DNA of 64,000 bases from Pacificispira sp965223125 (lineage in GTDB: Bacteria; Pseudomonadota; Alphaproteobacteria; UBA8366; Aestuariispiraceae): NCBI GenBank assembly GCA_965223125.1, contig OZ244984.1:1860001-1924000 (forward strand). The letters are read 5' to 3'. Each line of letters begins with the position of its first letter. The stretch's first letter is position 1. Position numbers and translations under genes: made by a program. Under the pieces are notes generated by a model that searched no databases, had not been told where the DNA came from, and saw only the letters and a list, made by a program, of their open reading frames with translations. This document shows, in pieces, positions 49,995 through 59,647 of the stretch.

Positions 49995-51227
49995 TCAGGC
50001 CCGTTTTTCCGCCAGGGTCAGCGCCCGGCGCGGCCGTTCGATCCATTGCCGGGCCAGCCGGTCGACATTATCCAGCCCGTCCAGCAATCCCGGAACGACC
50101 ACTTCTGATGGTTTTGGCTGTTGCGGCAGCTGACGCAGGGCCGTTGCCATTGCCGCAACTTCGTTGCCGAATTCATCGCTCAGCATCGAAACCAGTCCCA
50201 GTTCCTGGAACCGGGAGGCACGGATATGCTGCTCCAGACGCGGTATCCGGCGCGGCACGATCAGGGCACGCTTGTCGAAACTCATGATTTCGCAGAATGT
50301 ATTGTATCCTCCCATGGCAACGACGCCCACGGCATCGGCCATCAGGCTTTCCATATGAGCATTGAAGGTGATTACCTCGACATCCGGCAGGTCGTTCGCC
50401 CGCTCCATGAATTCCGCCTGGATTTCCGACGGCATGAACGGCCCCAGCACGACAAGGGCAGGATAAGGCTGTGCCCGGTCGACCTCATAGGCGCGGATGA
50501 CCCAATCGACCATCATCCCGCCATCGCCGCCGCCACCGGGTGTTACCAGAATGTAGGGGCCGTCGAACTTGTTCGTCTGGTAGAGGTTGCCATCCTCGGA
50601 AACCTCTCGGCGCAGATAGCCGGTATAGGTCATCTTGCGACGGACGGGCTCGGGGATTCGGATACCGGCCAGCGGGTCGTGAATCTGCGGCAGGCCGTAG
50701 ACCCAGATCGCGTCATAGAGAGACTCCAGGGCTGGCATGACATTCTTGCGTTCCCATTCCGGCTCCAGCAGGTCCGGGTCGTCCATCACATCGCGCAGAC
50801 CGAGTACGGTCGGAACGCCTCTATCCACCATAACCTTCAGCGTGTCTTCCACTTCACCGCGCAGGCCCAGCGGTTCCTTGTCGACAATGAAAAGATCGGG
50901 ATCGAACATGCTGGCGGTGTGGCGGATGATGGATTCCCGCAACGCCAGCGTATCCTCGATGTCGATATGGAGCTGCAACGGTGTATAGTCGCCATTGCGC
51001 AGCTTGATCACCCCCGGCACGCGCACGAAATCAACCCGGCTGCGGAAATCGAAACTGCCGATGATCGAGGAACCGGTCAGAATCAGGACGGTGACGTCCT
51101 TGTTCATTTCCACCAGATGATGCGCAATAGTGCGACAGCGGCGAAGGTGACCGAGACCGAATGTATCGTGGGAATATATCAGGACGCGGGCATTGTCGCC
51201 GCGCCCGGTGCGTGTAGGACCATCCAT
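49995..51227 (-). CDS. Predicted glycosyltransferase (COG4671-like), first gene of the chain
   Basis: The 410-residue GT-B protein has ARVLIYSHDTFGLGHLRRCRTIA near 14-36 (core HDTFGLGHLRR), VTPGGGGDGGMMVDWVIRAY near 225 and VVAMGGYNTFCEIMSFDKRALIVPR near 305-330 (core AMGGYNTFCE). It is paralogous to the gene at 45803-46972. The start at MDGPT follows GGGGGAGA; a second ATG 48 bases upstream is possible. It is the 5'-most gene of the leftward chain that ends at 38448. Confidence 0.84.
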   Translation of the reverse strand: MDGPTRTGRGDNARVLIYSHDTFGLGHLRRCRTIAHHLVEMNKDVTVLILTGSSIIGSFDFRSRVDFVRVPGVIKLRNGDYTPLQLHIDIEDTLALRESIIRHTASMFDPDLFIVDKEPLGLRGEVEDTLKVMVDRGVPTVLGLRDVMDDPDLLEPEWERKNVMPALESLYDAIWVYGLPQIHDPLAGIRIPEPVRRKMTYTGYLRREVSEDGNLYQTNKFDGPYILVTPGGGGDGGMMVDWVIRAYEVDRAQPYPALVVLGPFMPSEIQAEFMERANDLPDVEVITFNAHMESLMADAVGVVAMGGYNTFCEIMSFDKRALIVPRRIPRLEQHIRASRFQELGLVSMLSDEFGNEVAAMATALRQLPQQPKPSEVVVPGLLDGLDNVDRLARQWIERPRRALTLAEKRA

Positions 51228-51511
51228 GCTGTCTCTCCCCCATCCTCTCGGATTGCACACGGCATCGACCATCATGCCTTTGCGATGGTTCCCTACAAGG
51301 CGTTTGTTGATTTAGCGAGGGTAGGCGACCGTCACGGTCAAAGACCCTATCCCGGTGCCGCGCCCCCCGTGCCCCCGGTCCGCATTTCATGTTCAACACA
51401 CTACGCAGATACGAACTATTGCATAGAAGTGCCGTGGTTGAAAATGGCGTAAAAGAGTGTCACGACGATGACAGTGGAATCGCTGTCATGGTATATCATC
51501 ACCATTGAGGA

Positions 51512-52681
51512 TCACTCTCTGGTATCGTCGCCATCGGGGTCGATCACGTCGACCTCCACATCCTGGACAGCATCTGACAGCAGATGTTTCTGCACTGGGG
51601 CCTTTTTCGGTTTCGGCGGCGGCTCTTCCCCCAGATTATCCAGATTAGATTCCTGGAAGGCACGGCTGACATATTTCAGCCCTGCGGAATTGCGAAGGAA
51701 CCTGGCATTCGCGCGCTGCAACTCGGTCAGCAGTTCCCGCCCGACGATGCCGCCATCGCCCTTTATCTTATCGCGCATTACCGCTTTCAGAATGCGCAGA
51801 TGCTCGCCGATCAGATCGCAACAGGAATCGGACCTGTCCAGATTGTGCAATGTCAGGTCGAACAGGGAACGGGCGACCTGACTAACGAGCGGATAGCCGA
51901 AGGTACCTCCCTGGCCGCGCATCTCATGGGCCAGGAAATTGATTGAATTGAACGGGCGACGGCGATCCGCCGTCTCGGAGGCGCGGCAGGCGGCCAGCGC
52001 ACCCTCGATCTGCTTGATGTAATCCTGTGTCCAGTCGCGGAAATCCTCGGACCAGCTGTCCATTTCCCGCTGGACATCCAGAACCTTCTGCATGTCGATT
52101 TTGGCGGAGGAAAATCGGCGGCGCATGTCCGGTGGAGGGTCATAGAAGGTGACGCCCTTGGCAATGTCCGATTCTTCGGCATCCCTACGCTCCTCCGGGT
52201 TCAGCGCTTCACGCCGCCGTCGGTCGGGGCCGAAGAAGCTGCCGATCCGAACAAAACGGCGTTTGTCCTGAAGTGCCGACATCAGATGGGTTGCAACTGA
52301 TTGCGCGGAAAACGGCTTGGTCAGGAATTCCGTCACGCCCAGATCCCGGGCCAGTTGCACCCGTGCAGGATCGGAAAACGCGGTGATCATGACAAAGGGC
52401 ATGAACCGATTGGGCGATTCCCGATGCTTGCGGACCCAGCGCAGCAGCATCGCACCATCAACCGGATGCATCACCCAGTCGGACAGGATGGCATCAACCC
52501 GGCTTGCACCCGCCGCATTCGGATCACGCGATACGGTGCGCAGCAATTCGATCGCCTCTGCCCCGCTGGAGGCGCGCAGGATATTGCCGACGCCGAAGGT
52601 ACGCATGACAGATGCCAGCAATCCGCGGATCTGGAGCTGATCCTCGACGATCAGGATGGTGCTGTATTTCAATCCGCTCAT
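51512..52681 (-). CDS. Receiver-domain protein with a C-terminal Hpt-like region
   Basis: The 389-residue protein has an N-terminal response-regulator receiver (TILIVEDQLQIRGLL, phospho-Asp in AILSDWVMHPVDG near 66, MITAFSD, FLTKPFSA near 125). A helical C-terminal half contains FLAHEMRGQGGTFGYP near 250, which looks like an Hpt phosphotransfer site (His followed by a G-rich turn). An acidic tail ends it. It could shuttle phosphate within one chain or to a partner kinase, none of which is nearby. Confidence 0.82.
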   Translation of the reverse strand: MSGLKYSTILIVEDQLQIRGLLASVMRTFGVGNILRASSGAEAIELLRTVSRDPNAAGASRVDAILSDWVMHPVDGAMLLRWVRKHRESPNRFMPFVMITAFSDPARVQLARDLGVTEFLTKPFSAQSVATHLMSALQDKRRFVRIGSFFGPDRRRREALNPEERRDAEESDIAKGVTFYDPPPDMRRRFSSAKIDMQKVLDVQREMDSWSEDFRDWTQDYIKQIEGALAACRASETADRRRPFNSINFLAHEMRGQGGTFGYPLVSQVARSLFDLTLHNLDRSDSCCDLIGEHLRILKAVMRDKIKGDGGIVGRELLTELQRANARFLRNSAGLKYVSRAFQESNLDNLGEEPPPKPKKAPVQKHLLSDAVQDVEVDVIDPDGDDTRE

Positions 52682-52717
52682 AGTACCATCAATCTTAGCG
52701 AAGCTTCGGGGGCGGCG

Positions 52718-53686
52718 TCATCCCTGTTTCGGCATCTTTTCCGCCAGCAGGCACAACCAGTCATGGGCAATCGTGGCGGCGGCGATGGCGGTGATTTCCG
52801 CGTGGTCATAGGCAGGGGCCACTTCAACGACATCCGCTCCAACCCAATTTAACGTGCAGAGTCCCCGCACGATTTCCAGTGCCTGGGCGCTCGACAAGCC
52901 CCCAGCCACCGGTGTTCCGGTGCCGGGTGCAAAAGCCGGATCAAGGCAGTCTATATCAAAGGTCATGTAAGCAGGTCCATCGGTTCCGACAACCTCAAGT
53001 GTGCGGGCGATCACTGCATCGACACCATTGCGATGCACCCAGGGTGCGTTCATCTCCACGAAGCCATAACTGTCATCGTTCCAGGTGCGAAGGCCGATCT
53101 GCACTGATTTCTCCGGAATAACGATGCCTTCCTTCGCTGCCCGGGCAAACATCGACCCATGATCCAGACGCACCCCGTCGTCGGGCCAGGTGTCGCAATG
53201 GGCATCAAAATGGATCAGATGGATCGGCCCGTGCCGTTCCGCATGTGCCCGCAGGATCGGATAGGTGACGAAATGATCCCCGCCGAGGCAGAGTGTCTTC
53301 ACACCGGACGCCAGAATCGCCGCAATCTCCGCCGTGATGATGTCAGGCGCATCCTTGCCATAGCCCCAGTCGAAATAGACATCCCCCCAATCAGCGACGG
53401 CCAGCCGCTCGAATGGATCGAAGCCGAAGGGAAAGGCCTTCAGTTCCGACAACTGGACAGAGGCTGCCCGCATCGCTCGCGGACCCAGTCGCGCGCCGGG
53501 GCGGTAGGAGGTGGCGAGGTCGAATGGAATGCCGACAACGGCCACATCCGCCCCCGTCAGATCACGGGTGTATTTCCGGCGCAGGAAGCTCAGCGCCCCT
53601 GAATAGGTCGCATCCAGCCCGCGCCCCATCAGGCCATCCACCCGGAATGCCTGATCGCCTTCGATATCGCCCGAGTCCACTGACAT
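52718..53686 (-). CDS. speB: Agmatinase / ureohydrolase SpeB-like
   Basis: The 322-residue ureohydrolase has all manganese motifs: GGDHFVTYP near 140, FDAHCDTWPD near 165 and FDIDCLDPAFAPGTGTPVAGG near 245-265. GIPFDLATSYRPGARLGPRAMR near 52-73 is the typical lead block. It probably hydrolyses agmatine to putrescine and urea, though guanidino-acid relatives look similar. The start at MSVDSG is chosen because GAGGAG lies just upstream. Confidence 0.88.
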   Translation of the reverse strand: MSVDSGDIEGDQAFRVDGLMGRGLDATYSGALSFLRRKYTRDLTGADVAVVGIPFDLATSYRPGARLGPRAMRAASVQLSELKAFPFGFDPFERLAVADWGDVYFDWGYGKDAPDIITAEIAAILASGVKTLCLGGDHFVTYPILRAHAERHGPIHLIHFDAHCDTWPDDGVRLDHGSMFARAAKEGIVIPEKSVQIGLRTWNDDSYGFVEMNAPWVHRNGVDAVIARTLEVVGTDGPAYMTFDIDCLDPAFAPGTGTPVAGGLSSAQALEIVRGLCTLNWVGADVVEVAPAYDHAEITAIAAATIAHDWLCLLAEKMPKQG

Positions 53687-53913
53687 ACCCAAAATCTCCT
53701 CTGTCCCGCATCGCCCTGATATGGCTCGCATTGCGCGAGAGTGATAGTGTGCGGGGGAGGACGTGGTTCGGCAAGTCCGCAAAGCCTAACTCGACTTTGC
53801 TGCGAATGAGAATGACTGTTGATCCTGAGTGGCAAAAATGAGTATGTTGCGCCGCAGCAATACATTGCACATATCGGCACATTCAAATTAGTTTCCGTTG
53901 GAAAGGATTCCCC

Positions 53914-55083
53914 ATGCGTGGGTTGCGATATTTCCCTGCCACCATGGTGGCACTCCTTTTGGCGGTGGTCCTGACCAGTTGTGACGAACCTCAGGCCGAC
54001 GCCCAGCAGAATGCGGCCCCGCCGCCGCCCTCCGTCACCGTGGCAACGCCCAGGGTGGAGCGGCTGATCGAATGGGATGAATTCACCGGGCGGTTCGAGG
54101 CGGTGCAGGATGTCGTGATCCGCGCACGCGTGACCGGCTATGTGCAGGAAATCCATTTCCGCGATGGCCAGATGGTTGAGGCGGGTCAAACCCTCTTCAC
54201 CATCGATCCGCGCAGCTATCAGGCCGATGTCGCCGTCGCCCGCGCAGACCTGATCTCCGCTGAGGCTTCGCGCAAACTGGCCAGTTCAGAACTGGAACGG
54301 CTGAATAAACTGACCACCGGGCGCACAATTACCGAATCCGCCGTTGATATCGCCCGGCAGGAAAAAGCGGCCGCCGATGCCGCCGTGGAATCGGCCCGGG
54401 CCGCACTGGCCCGCGCGGGCCTGAATGTTGAATTCACCGACGTAAAATCCCCAATTTCAGGCCGCATTTCCTATGCCCGCGTCGATATCGGTGACCTGGT
54501 TCTGGGTGATGCGAACCCAACGGAACTGACCCGCGTCGTGACCATGGACCCAATGTATTTCAGCTTCGATGTCAGTGAGCGGGACTATCTGGGGTATCAG
54601 CGCTCCCTGATGACCGGCGATATGGCGCAGGCCCGCGACCAGAACGTGGCCGTCGAGTTGAAACTGTCCGACGAACAGGACTGGGGTCGACAGGGCAGCA
54701 TCACCTTTGTCGACAACGTGCTGAATGAGGGCACCGGGACGATCCGGCTGCGGGCCGAAGTCAAGAATCCGGATGGGGTGATCACGCCCGGTCTGTTCGG
54801 ACGGCTGCGACTGCCGGGATCACCGCTCTATGATGCGATTCTGGTGCCGGATTCGGCAGTCCTGAGCGACCAGTCGCAGAAAATCGTGATGACCGTGAAT
54901 GCCGAGGGGATCGTGGAAGCGAAACCGGTACGGATGGGTCCGCGTGAGTTGGGCCTGCGGATCATCCGATCCGGGCTGGAACCGACGGATCGCGTCGTCA
55001 TCAACGGAATGCAGCGCGCCTGGCCCGGCCAGCCCGTTACCGCCCAGGAAGGCCAAATCGACCTTCCCGCCGCCGCGAACTAA
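53914..55083 (+). CDS. RND efflux periplasmic adaptor (lipoprotein)
   Basis: The 389-residue membrane-fusion protein has a lipoprotein signal ending L-T-S-C with the lipidated Cys at 23. Next come the lipoyl half-motif VVIRARVTGYVQEIHFRDGQMVEAGQTLF (core ARVTGYV near 70), a coiled-coil hairpin (about 100-170, rich in Ala and Glu) and the second lipoyl half VKSPISGRISYARV. The beta-barrel follows near 200-300. It bridges the inner-membrane pump to a TolC-type channel, which is not in the window. The pump gene follows after 12 bases. Confidence 0.93.
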   Translation: MRGLRYFPATMVALLLAVVLTSCDEPQADAQQNAAPPPPSVTVATPRVERLIEWDEFTGRFEAVQDVVIRARVTGYVQEIHFRDGQMVEAGQTLFTIDPRSYQADVAVARADLISAEASRKLASSELERLNKLTTGRTITESAVDIARQEKAAADAAVESARAALARAGLNVEFTDVKSPISGRISYARVDIGDLVLGDANPTELTRVVTMDPMYFSFDVSERDYLGYQRSLMTGDMAQARDQNVAVELKLSDEQDWGRQGSITFVDNVLNEGTGTIRLRAEVKNPDGVITPGLFGRLRLPGSPLYDAILVPDSAVLSDQSQKIVMTVNAEGIVEAKPVRMGPRELGLRIIRSGLEPTDRVVINGMQRAWPGQPVTAQEGQIDLPAAAN

Positions 55084-55095
55084 AGGCTGACCGGC

Positions 55096-58038
55096 ATGAA
55101 ACTCACCCATTTCTTCATCGAGCGTCCGATCTTTGCGTCGGTGCTCTCGATCCTGCTGCTCGTTCTGGGCGGTATCTCCTATTTCAGCCTGCCCATAGCG
55201 GAATATCCGGAAGTCGCCCCGCCGACAATCCAGGTTGCGGCCAGCTTCCCCGGTGCCTCTGCGGAAGTCGTCGCCGAGACGGTTGCAGGCCCAATCGAGC
55301 AGGAAATCAACGGTGTCGAGAACATGCTCTACATCGTTTCCCAGGCAACGGGTGACGGTAATGTCACGATCACCGTCACCTTCGAGCTGGGAACCGATCT
55401 GGATGCGGCACAGGTTCTGGTCCAGAACCGGGTCGCCATTGCACTGCCCCGACTGCCGCAGGCGGTGCGCGATCTCGGTGTGACGACACGCAAGAATTCT
55501 CCGAACCTGATGATGGTCGCGCATATGTTCTCGCCCGACCAGTCGCTTGGTGAGCTCTATATATCCAACTATGCCCTGCTGCAGGTTAAGGACGAACTGG
55601 CGCGTCTCGACGGTGTTGGTGACGTGCAACTGTTCGGCGCGCGGGAATATTCCATGCGGATCTGGCTCGACCCGCAGCGAATGGCAGAACTCGACCTGAT
55701 CGTCGAGGACATCACCCAGGCGTTGGAACAGCAGAATGTCCAGGTTGCCGCCGGTGTCCTGGGGCAGGAACCGGTCGCATCCGGCATCGATCTGCGTCTG
55801 AATGTCGAGGCCCAGGGGCGACTGGTGGAGCCGCGTGAATTCGAGAACATCATCGTCAAACGGGGCGACAACGGCAGCGTGACCCGCATCCGGGACATCG
55901 GACGGGCGGAAATCGCAGGATACGACTATTCCACCAATTCCTATCTTGGCGACCGCCCGGCAGTGGCCATGGTCGTCTTTCAGCGTCCCGGCAGCAACGC
56001 GCTCTCCACCGCTCAATCGGTGATCGCGACACTGGAGCGCCTGAAAGTGGATTTCCCGCCGGGCCTCGATTTCGCCGTGGTCTACAACACGACGGAGTTC
56101 ATCCAGCAGTCCATCGACGCCGTGATCATGACGATACTCGAAGCCGTGGTGCTGGTGATCATCGTCATCGTTCTGTTCCTGAAGACCTGGCGGGCGGCGA
56201 TCATCCCGATTGTCGCGATCCCGATTTCGCTGATCGGCACCTTTCTGATTCTGGCGACGCTCGGCTTTTCTCTGAACAATCTGTCGCTGTTCGCGATGGT
56301 GCTGGCAATCGGGATCGTCGTCGATGATGCCATCGTCGTGGTGGAGAATGTGGAGCGCAACCTGCGGCTCGGTATGACTCCCCGCGCCGCCGCCCACCGC
56401 ACGATGGACGAGGTCAGCGGTGCGCTGATCGCGATCTCGCTGGTATTGCTGGCGGTCTTCATTCCGACGGCTTTCGTTACCGGCATTGCTGGACAGTTTT
56501 ATCGTCAGTTTGCGGTGACTATTGCCGCCTCCACGGTGATTTCGCTGATCGTGTCGCTGACCCTGTCCCCGGCGCTGGCGGCGCTGTTGCTGCGCGAGGA
56601 GCATGCCGGGGAGAAACCCTCGCTGCTGATGCGCCCCGTGCATGCCTTCTTCCGCCTGTTCGACCGCAGCTTCGATTGGCTGTCCAACGGTTATGGCGGG
56701 ATGGTTCGGCGGCTGGTGCGGCTGCCACTGCTGGTGCTTGTCGTCTATGGCGGATTGATCTTTCTGGCGGTCGAAACCTTCCGTAGCACGCCCGGTGGCT
56801 TTATTCCGGAGGCCGATCAGGGATATTTCATCACCGTGGTCCAGCTTCCGCCGGGATCGTCACTGTCGCGCACCGATGCCGTGATCCGCTCGCTCTCGGA
56901 GAAACTGAACACCCTGGACGGGGTTGCCAATACCGTCGCCTTTGCCGGGTTCGACGGCGCGACCTTCACCAATGCCTCCAATACCGGGGTGATCTTCACG
57001 CCGCTGCTATCCTTTCAGGAACGCACCCGGCGCGGAATCGACAGCAATGCCCTGTATGGGCAGATGTGGGGAATCGTCTCCCAGATCGAAGAGGCGATGG
57101 TCTTCGTGATCAAGCCGCCCCCGATTCAGGGCATCGGCACCGGGGGTGGATTCAAGCTCTATGTGCTGGACCGGCGCGGGCGCGGCCCCGAAGCTCTGGA
57201 ACAGGCGACCCAGGCCCTGGCGGCGGCGGCAAATGCCGATCCCGGCCTGACCCAGGTCTTCACATTCTTCAACACCGCGACTCCGAAAATCTATGCCGAT
57301 ATCGACCGGCAGAAGGTGGAGATGCTGAACGTACCGCTGGAAAGGGTCTTCTCCACACTCTCCACCTTCCTTGGCTCGCGCTATGTCAACGATCTGAATC
57401 TGTTCGGGCGCAGTTTCCGTGTGCGGATGCAGGCCGATGCAGAATTCCGGGACGACGTCTCCGACTTAGGCAAATTCTGGACCCGCAATGAGGCGGGCGA
57501 GATGGTCCCTCTCAGTGCCGTTGCCACCTTCGAGGATCGGACCGGCCCCTATCGTGTGCCGCGCTATAACCTGTTCCCGGCGGCGGAACTGCAGGGATCG
57601 GCGGTGCCGGGCTATTCCACCGGCGATGCGATCCTGGCGGTGGAACGTCTGGCGGAGGACGTCCTTCCGGACGGATTCGGGTTTGAATGGACCGATATCG
57701 CCTTTCAGGAGAAACAGGCCGGCGATACCGCACTCTATGTCTTCGCGGCGGCGGTGCTGTTCGTCTTCCTGCTGCTGGCGGCACAGTATGAAAGCTGGCT
57801 GCTGCCGCTGGCGGTGATCCTGATTGTGCCGATGTGCCTGCTGGCCGCCATGGTCGGGGTCAGCCTGCGCGGCATGTCAAACGACATCCTGGTGCAGATA
57901 GGCCTGGTCGTGCTGGTCGGTCTTGCCGCCAAGAACGCAATCCTGATCGTCGAATTCGCCAAGCAGGCGGAAGATACCGGCATGACCCGGTTCGAAGCCG
58001 CGGCGGCGGCAGCCCAGACCCGACTGCGCCGATCCTGA
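55096..58038 (+). CDS. RND efflux pump, frameshifted near the C-terminus
   Basis: The frame encodes 980 residues of an HAE-1/AcrB-type proton-driven drug pump. It has the N-terminal helix FFIERPIFASVLSILLL, periplasmic porter regions, and TM4 with the proton-relay acids in AIGIVVDDAIVVVENVERN near 405-423. The second transmembrane block runs from about 870 (ALYVFAAAVLFVFLLLAAQYES). It stops after QTRLRR-S, exactly where the family reads R-L-R-P-I-L-M-T. One base is missing in a C run near 58029-58030. Restoring it would give about 1,049 residues. As written, the last two membrane helices are lost and the pump should not work. Confidence 0.92.
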   Translation: MKLTHFFIERPIFASVLSILLLVLGGISYFSLPIAEYPEVAPPTIQVAASFPGASAEVVAETVAGPIEQEINGVENMLYIVSQATGDGNVTITVTFELGTDLDAAQVLVQNRVAIALPRLPQAVRDLGVTTRKNSPNLMMVAHMFSPDQSLGELYISNYALLQVKDELARLDGVGDVQLFGAREYSMRIWLDPQRMAELDLIVEDITQALEQQNVQVAAGVLGQEPVASGIDLRLNVEAQGRLVEPREFENIIVKRGDNGSVTRIRDIGRAEIAGYDYSTNSYLGDRPAVAMVVFQRPGSNALSTAQSVIATLERLKVDFPPGLDFAVVYNTTEFIQQSIDAVIMTILEAVVLVIIVIVLFLKTWRAAIIPIVAIPISLIGTFLILATLGFSLNNLSLFAMVLAIGIVVDDAIVVVENVERNLRLGMTPRAAAHRTMDEVSGALIAISLVLLAVFIPTAFVTGIAGQFYRQFAVTIAASTVISLIVSLTLSPALAALLLREEHAGEKPSLLMRPVHAFFRLFDRSFDWLSNGYGGMVRRLVRLPLLVLVVYGGLIFLAVETFRSTPGGFIPEADQGYFITVVQLPPGSSLSRTDAVIRSLSEKLNTLDGVANTVAFAGFDGATFTNASNTGVIFTPLLSFQERTRRGIDSNALYGQMWGIVSQIEEAMVFVIKPPPIQGIGTGGGFKLYVLDRRGRGPEALEQATQALAAAANADPGLTQVFTFFNTATPKIYADIDRQKVEMLNVPLERVFSTLSTFLGSRYVNDLNLFGRSFRVRMQADAEFRDDVSDLGKFWTRNEAGEMVPLSAVATFEDRTGPYRVPRYNLFPAAELQGSAVPGYSTGDAILAVERLAEDVLPDGFGFEWTDIAFQEKQAGDTALYVFAAAVLFVFLLLAAQYESWLLPLAVILIVPMCLLAAMVGVSLRGMSNDILVQIGLVVLVGLAAKNAILIVEFAKQAEDTGMTRFEAAAAAAQTRLRRS

Positions 58039-58244
58039 TGACCTCCTTCGCCTTCATCCTTGGCGTGACGCCCATGGTGATCGCGACCGGGGCCGGGGCG
58101 GAACTGCGGCAGGTACTGGGCACGGCGGTCTTTTCCGGCATGGTCGGCGTCACCCTGTTCGGGCTGATCTTCACCCCGGTCTTCTACACCGTCTGCCGCA
58201 AGCTGGCGCGGGACCGGAAGCCGGAGCCGGTGCATGATGCTTGA
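58032..58244 (+). pseudogene. Displaced C-terminal part of the RND pump
   Basis: In the next frame, codons from 58032 read ILMTSFAFILGVTPMVIATG and continue with AELRQVLGTAVFSGMVGVTL and FTPVFYTVCRK to a TGA at 58242-58244. This is the missing end of the AcrB-type pump (TM11, TM12 and tail, about 70 residues). There is no ribosome-binding site or suitable start of its own. Confidence 0.88.
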
Positions 58245-58276
58245 GCGACGGGCGGAACTGGAGTACCACCCGCGCC

Positions 58277-59632
58277 ATGAACACCGCATCCAGAACCCAG
58301 CCCGCTAAAACCGGGCCCGGCAAGGTCGGCTTCGTCAGCCTGGGCTGTCCGAAGGCGCTGGTCGATTCCGAACGCATCCTGACCAGTCTGCGGGCAGAGG
58401 GCTATGACCTCTCCCCCTCCTATGAGGGCGCGGATGTGGTTATCGTGAATACCTGCGGCTTCCTGGACAGTGCCAAGGCGGAATCGCTGGAGGCCATCGG
58501 CGAGGCGCTGGCGGAGAACGGACGTGTTGTCGTCACCGGATGCATGGGCAAGGACGAAGCCGCGATCCGCGCCGTCCATCCCAATGTGCTGGCCGTCACC
58601 GGCCCGCAGCAGTATGAGCAGGTGGTGAGCGCGATCCACGACGTCCTGCCGCCGCTGCATGATGCGAAATTCGACCTGATGCCGCCGCAAGGGATCAAGC
58701 TGACCCCGCGCCACTATGCCTATCTGAAGATTTCGGAAGGCTGTAATCACGCTTGCAAGTTCTGCATCATTCCCTCAATGCGCGGCAAGCTGGTCAGCCG
58801 ACCTGCCGCGAAAGTCCTCTATGAGGCGGAGCGGCTGGTGAAGGCGGGTGTCCAGGAGTTGCTGGTGATCAGCCAGGATACTTCGGCCTATGGCACCGAC
58901 CTTAAATACGAGGCCAGCCGCTGGAACGGTCGGGAGATCCGTGCCGATATCGAGACGCTGGCGCGGGAGCTCGGCTCGCTCGGTGCCTGGGTGCGGCTGC
59001 ACTATGTCTATCCCTATCCGCATGTCGACCGGCTGATCCCGCTGATGGCAGACGGCACGATCCTGCCCTATCTCGACATCCCGTTTCAGCATGCCAGCCC
59101 GTCGGTCCTGAATCTGATGCGCCGCCCGGCCCACCAGGAAAAGACTCTGGCGCGCATCCAGGCCTGGCGCTCGATCTGCCCGGATATCACGTTGCGCTCC
59201 ACCTTCATCGTCGGTTTCCCCGGCGAGACGGAGGCGGATTTCGATTTCCTGCTCGACTGGCTGAAAGAGGCGCAACTGGACCGCGTCGGCTGTTTCAAAT
59301 ACGAGAATGTCGACGGTGCAGCGGCCAATGCCCTGCCCGACCATGTGCCCGAAGCGGTCAAAGAAGACCGCTGGCACCGCTTCATGGCCGCCCAGGCGGA
59401 GATCAGTGCCGCCAAGCTGCAGCGCCGGATCGGCCAGGAGATGGATGTCCTCCTCGACGAAGCCCAGGGCGAGGATGGTTACGCCACCGCGCGCTCCGCC
59501 GCAGACGCGCCGGAGATCGATGGCAATGTCCATATCGAAGGTCCCGGCACCGAAACCCTGAAACCGGGAGACCGGGTGCGGGTGATGATCACCGATGCCG
59601 ATGACTATGACTTGTACGCGGAAATCGCCTGA
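58277..59632 (+). CDS. rimO: Ribosomal protein S12 methylthiotransferase RimO
   Basis: RimO adds a methylthio group to an Asp of ribosomal protein S12. The 451-residue protein has the N-terminal cluster cysteines in SLGCPKALVDSE, VNTCGF and VTGCMG, and the radical-SAM motif C-x3-C-x2-C in EGCNHACKFCIIPSMRG near 155-170. STFIVGFPGETEADF lies near 310, and a C-terminal TRAM-like domain ends GDRVRVMITDADDYDLYAEI. The start follows the pump tail by about 30 bases; an earlier in-frame start would be unlike the family. Confidence 0.96.
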   Translation: MNTASRTQPAKTGPGKVGFVSLGCPKALVDSERILTSLRAEGYDLSPSYEGADVVIVNTCGFLDSAKAESLEAIGEALAENGRVVVTGCMGKDEAAIRAVHPNVLAVTGPQQYEQVVSAIHDVLPPLHDAKFDLMPPQGIKLTPRHYAYLKISEGCNHACKFCIIPSMRGKLVSRPAAKVLYEAERLVKAGVQELLVISQDTSAYGTDLKYEASRWNGREIRADIETLARELGSLGAWVRLHYVYPYPHVDRLIPLMADGTILPYLDIPFQHASPSVLNLMRRPAHQEKTLARIQAWRSICPDITLRSTFIVGFPGETEADFDFLLDWLKEAQLDRVGCFKYENVDGAAANALPDHVPEAVKEDRWHRFMAAQAEISAAKLQRRIGQEMDVLLDEAQGEDGYATARSAADAPEIDGNVHIEGPGTETLKPGDRVRVMITDADDYDLYAEIA

Positions 59633-59647
59633 ACGATCCCCACCAAA

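Noticed and set aside
51468..51489. Inverted repeat ATGACAG/CTGTCAT after the receiver gene as a terminator
   Set aside because: The stem is only 7 bp and has no T run on either strand. It is too weak to call.
53804..53815. Tandem GAATGA repeats upstream of the RND genes, resembling part of an iron-regulator box
   Set aside because: It is too short and does not show the symmetry of a Fur box. No iron-related gene is adjacent.
54820..56643. A 607-codon open frame on the minus strand inside the RND adaptor and pump genes
   Set aside because: It is antisense to two well-supported genes, is rich in Arg, His, Gln and Asp as expected of a GC-rich shadow frame, and has no recognisable domain.
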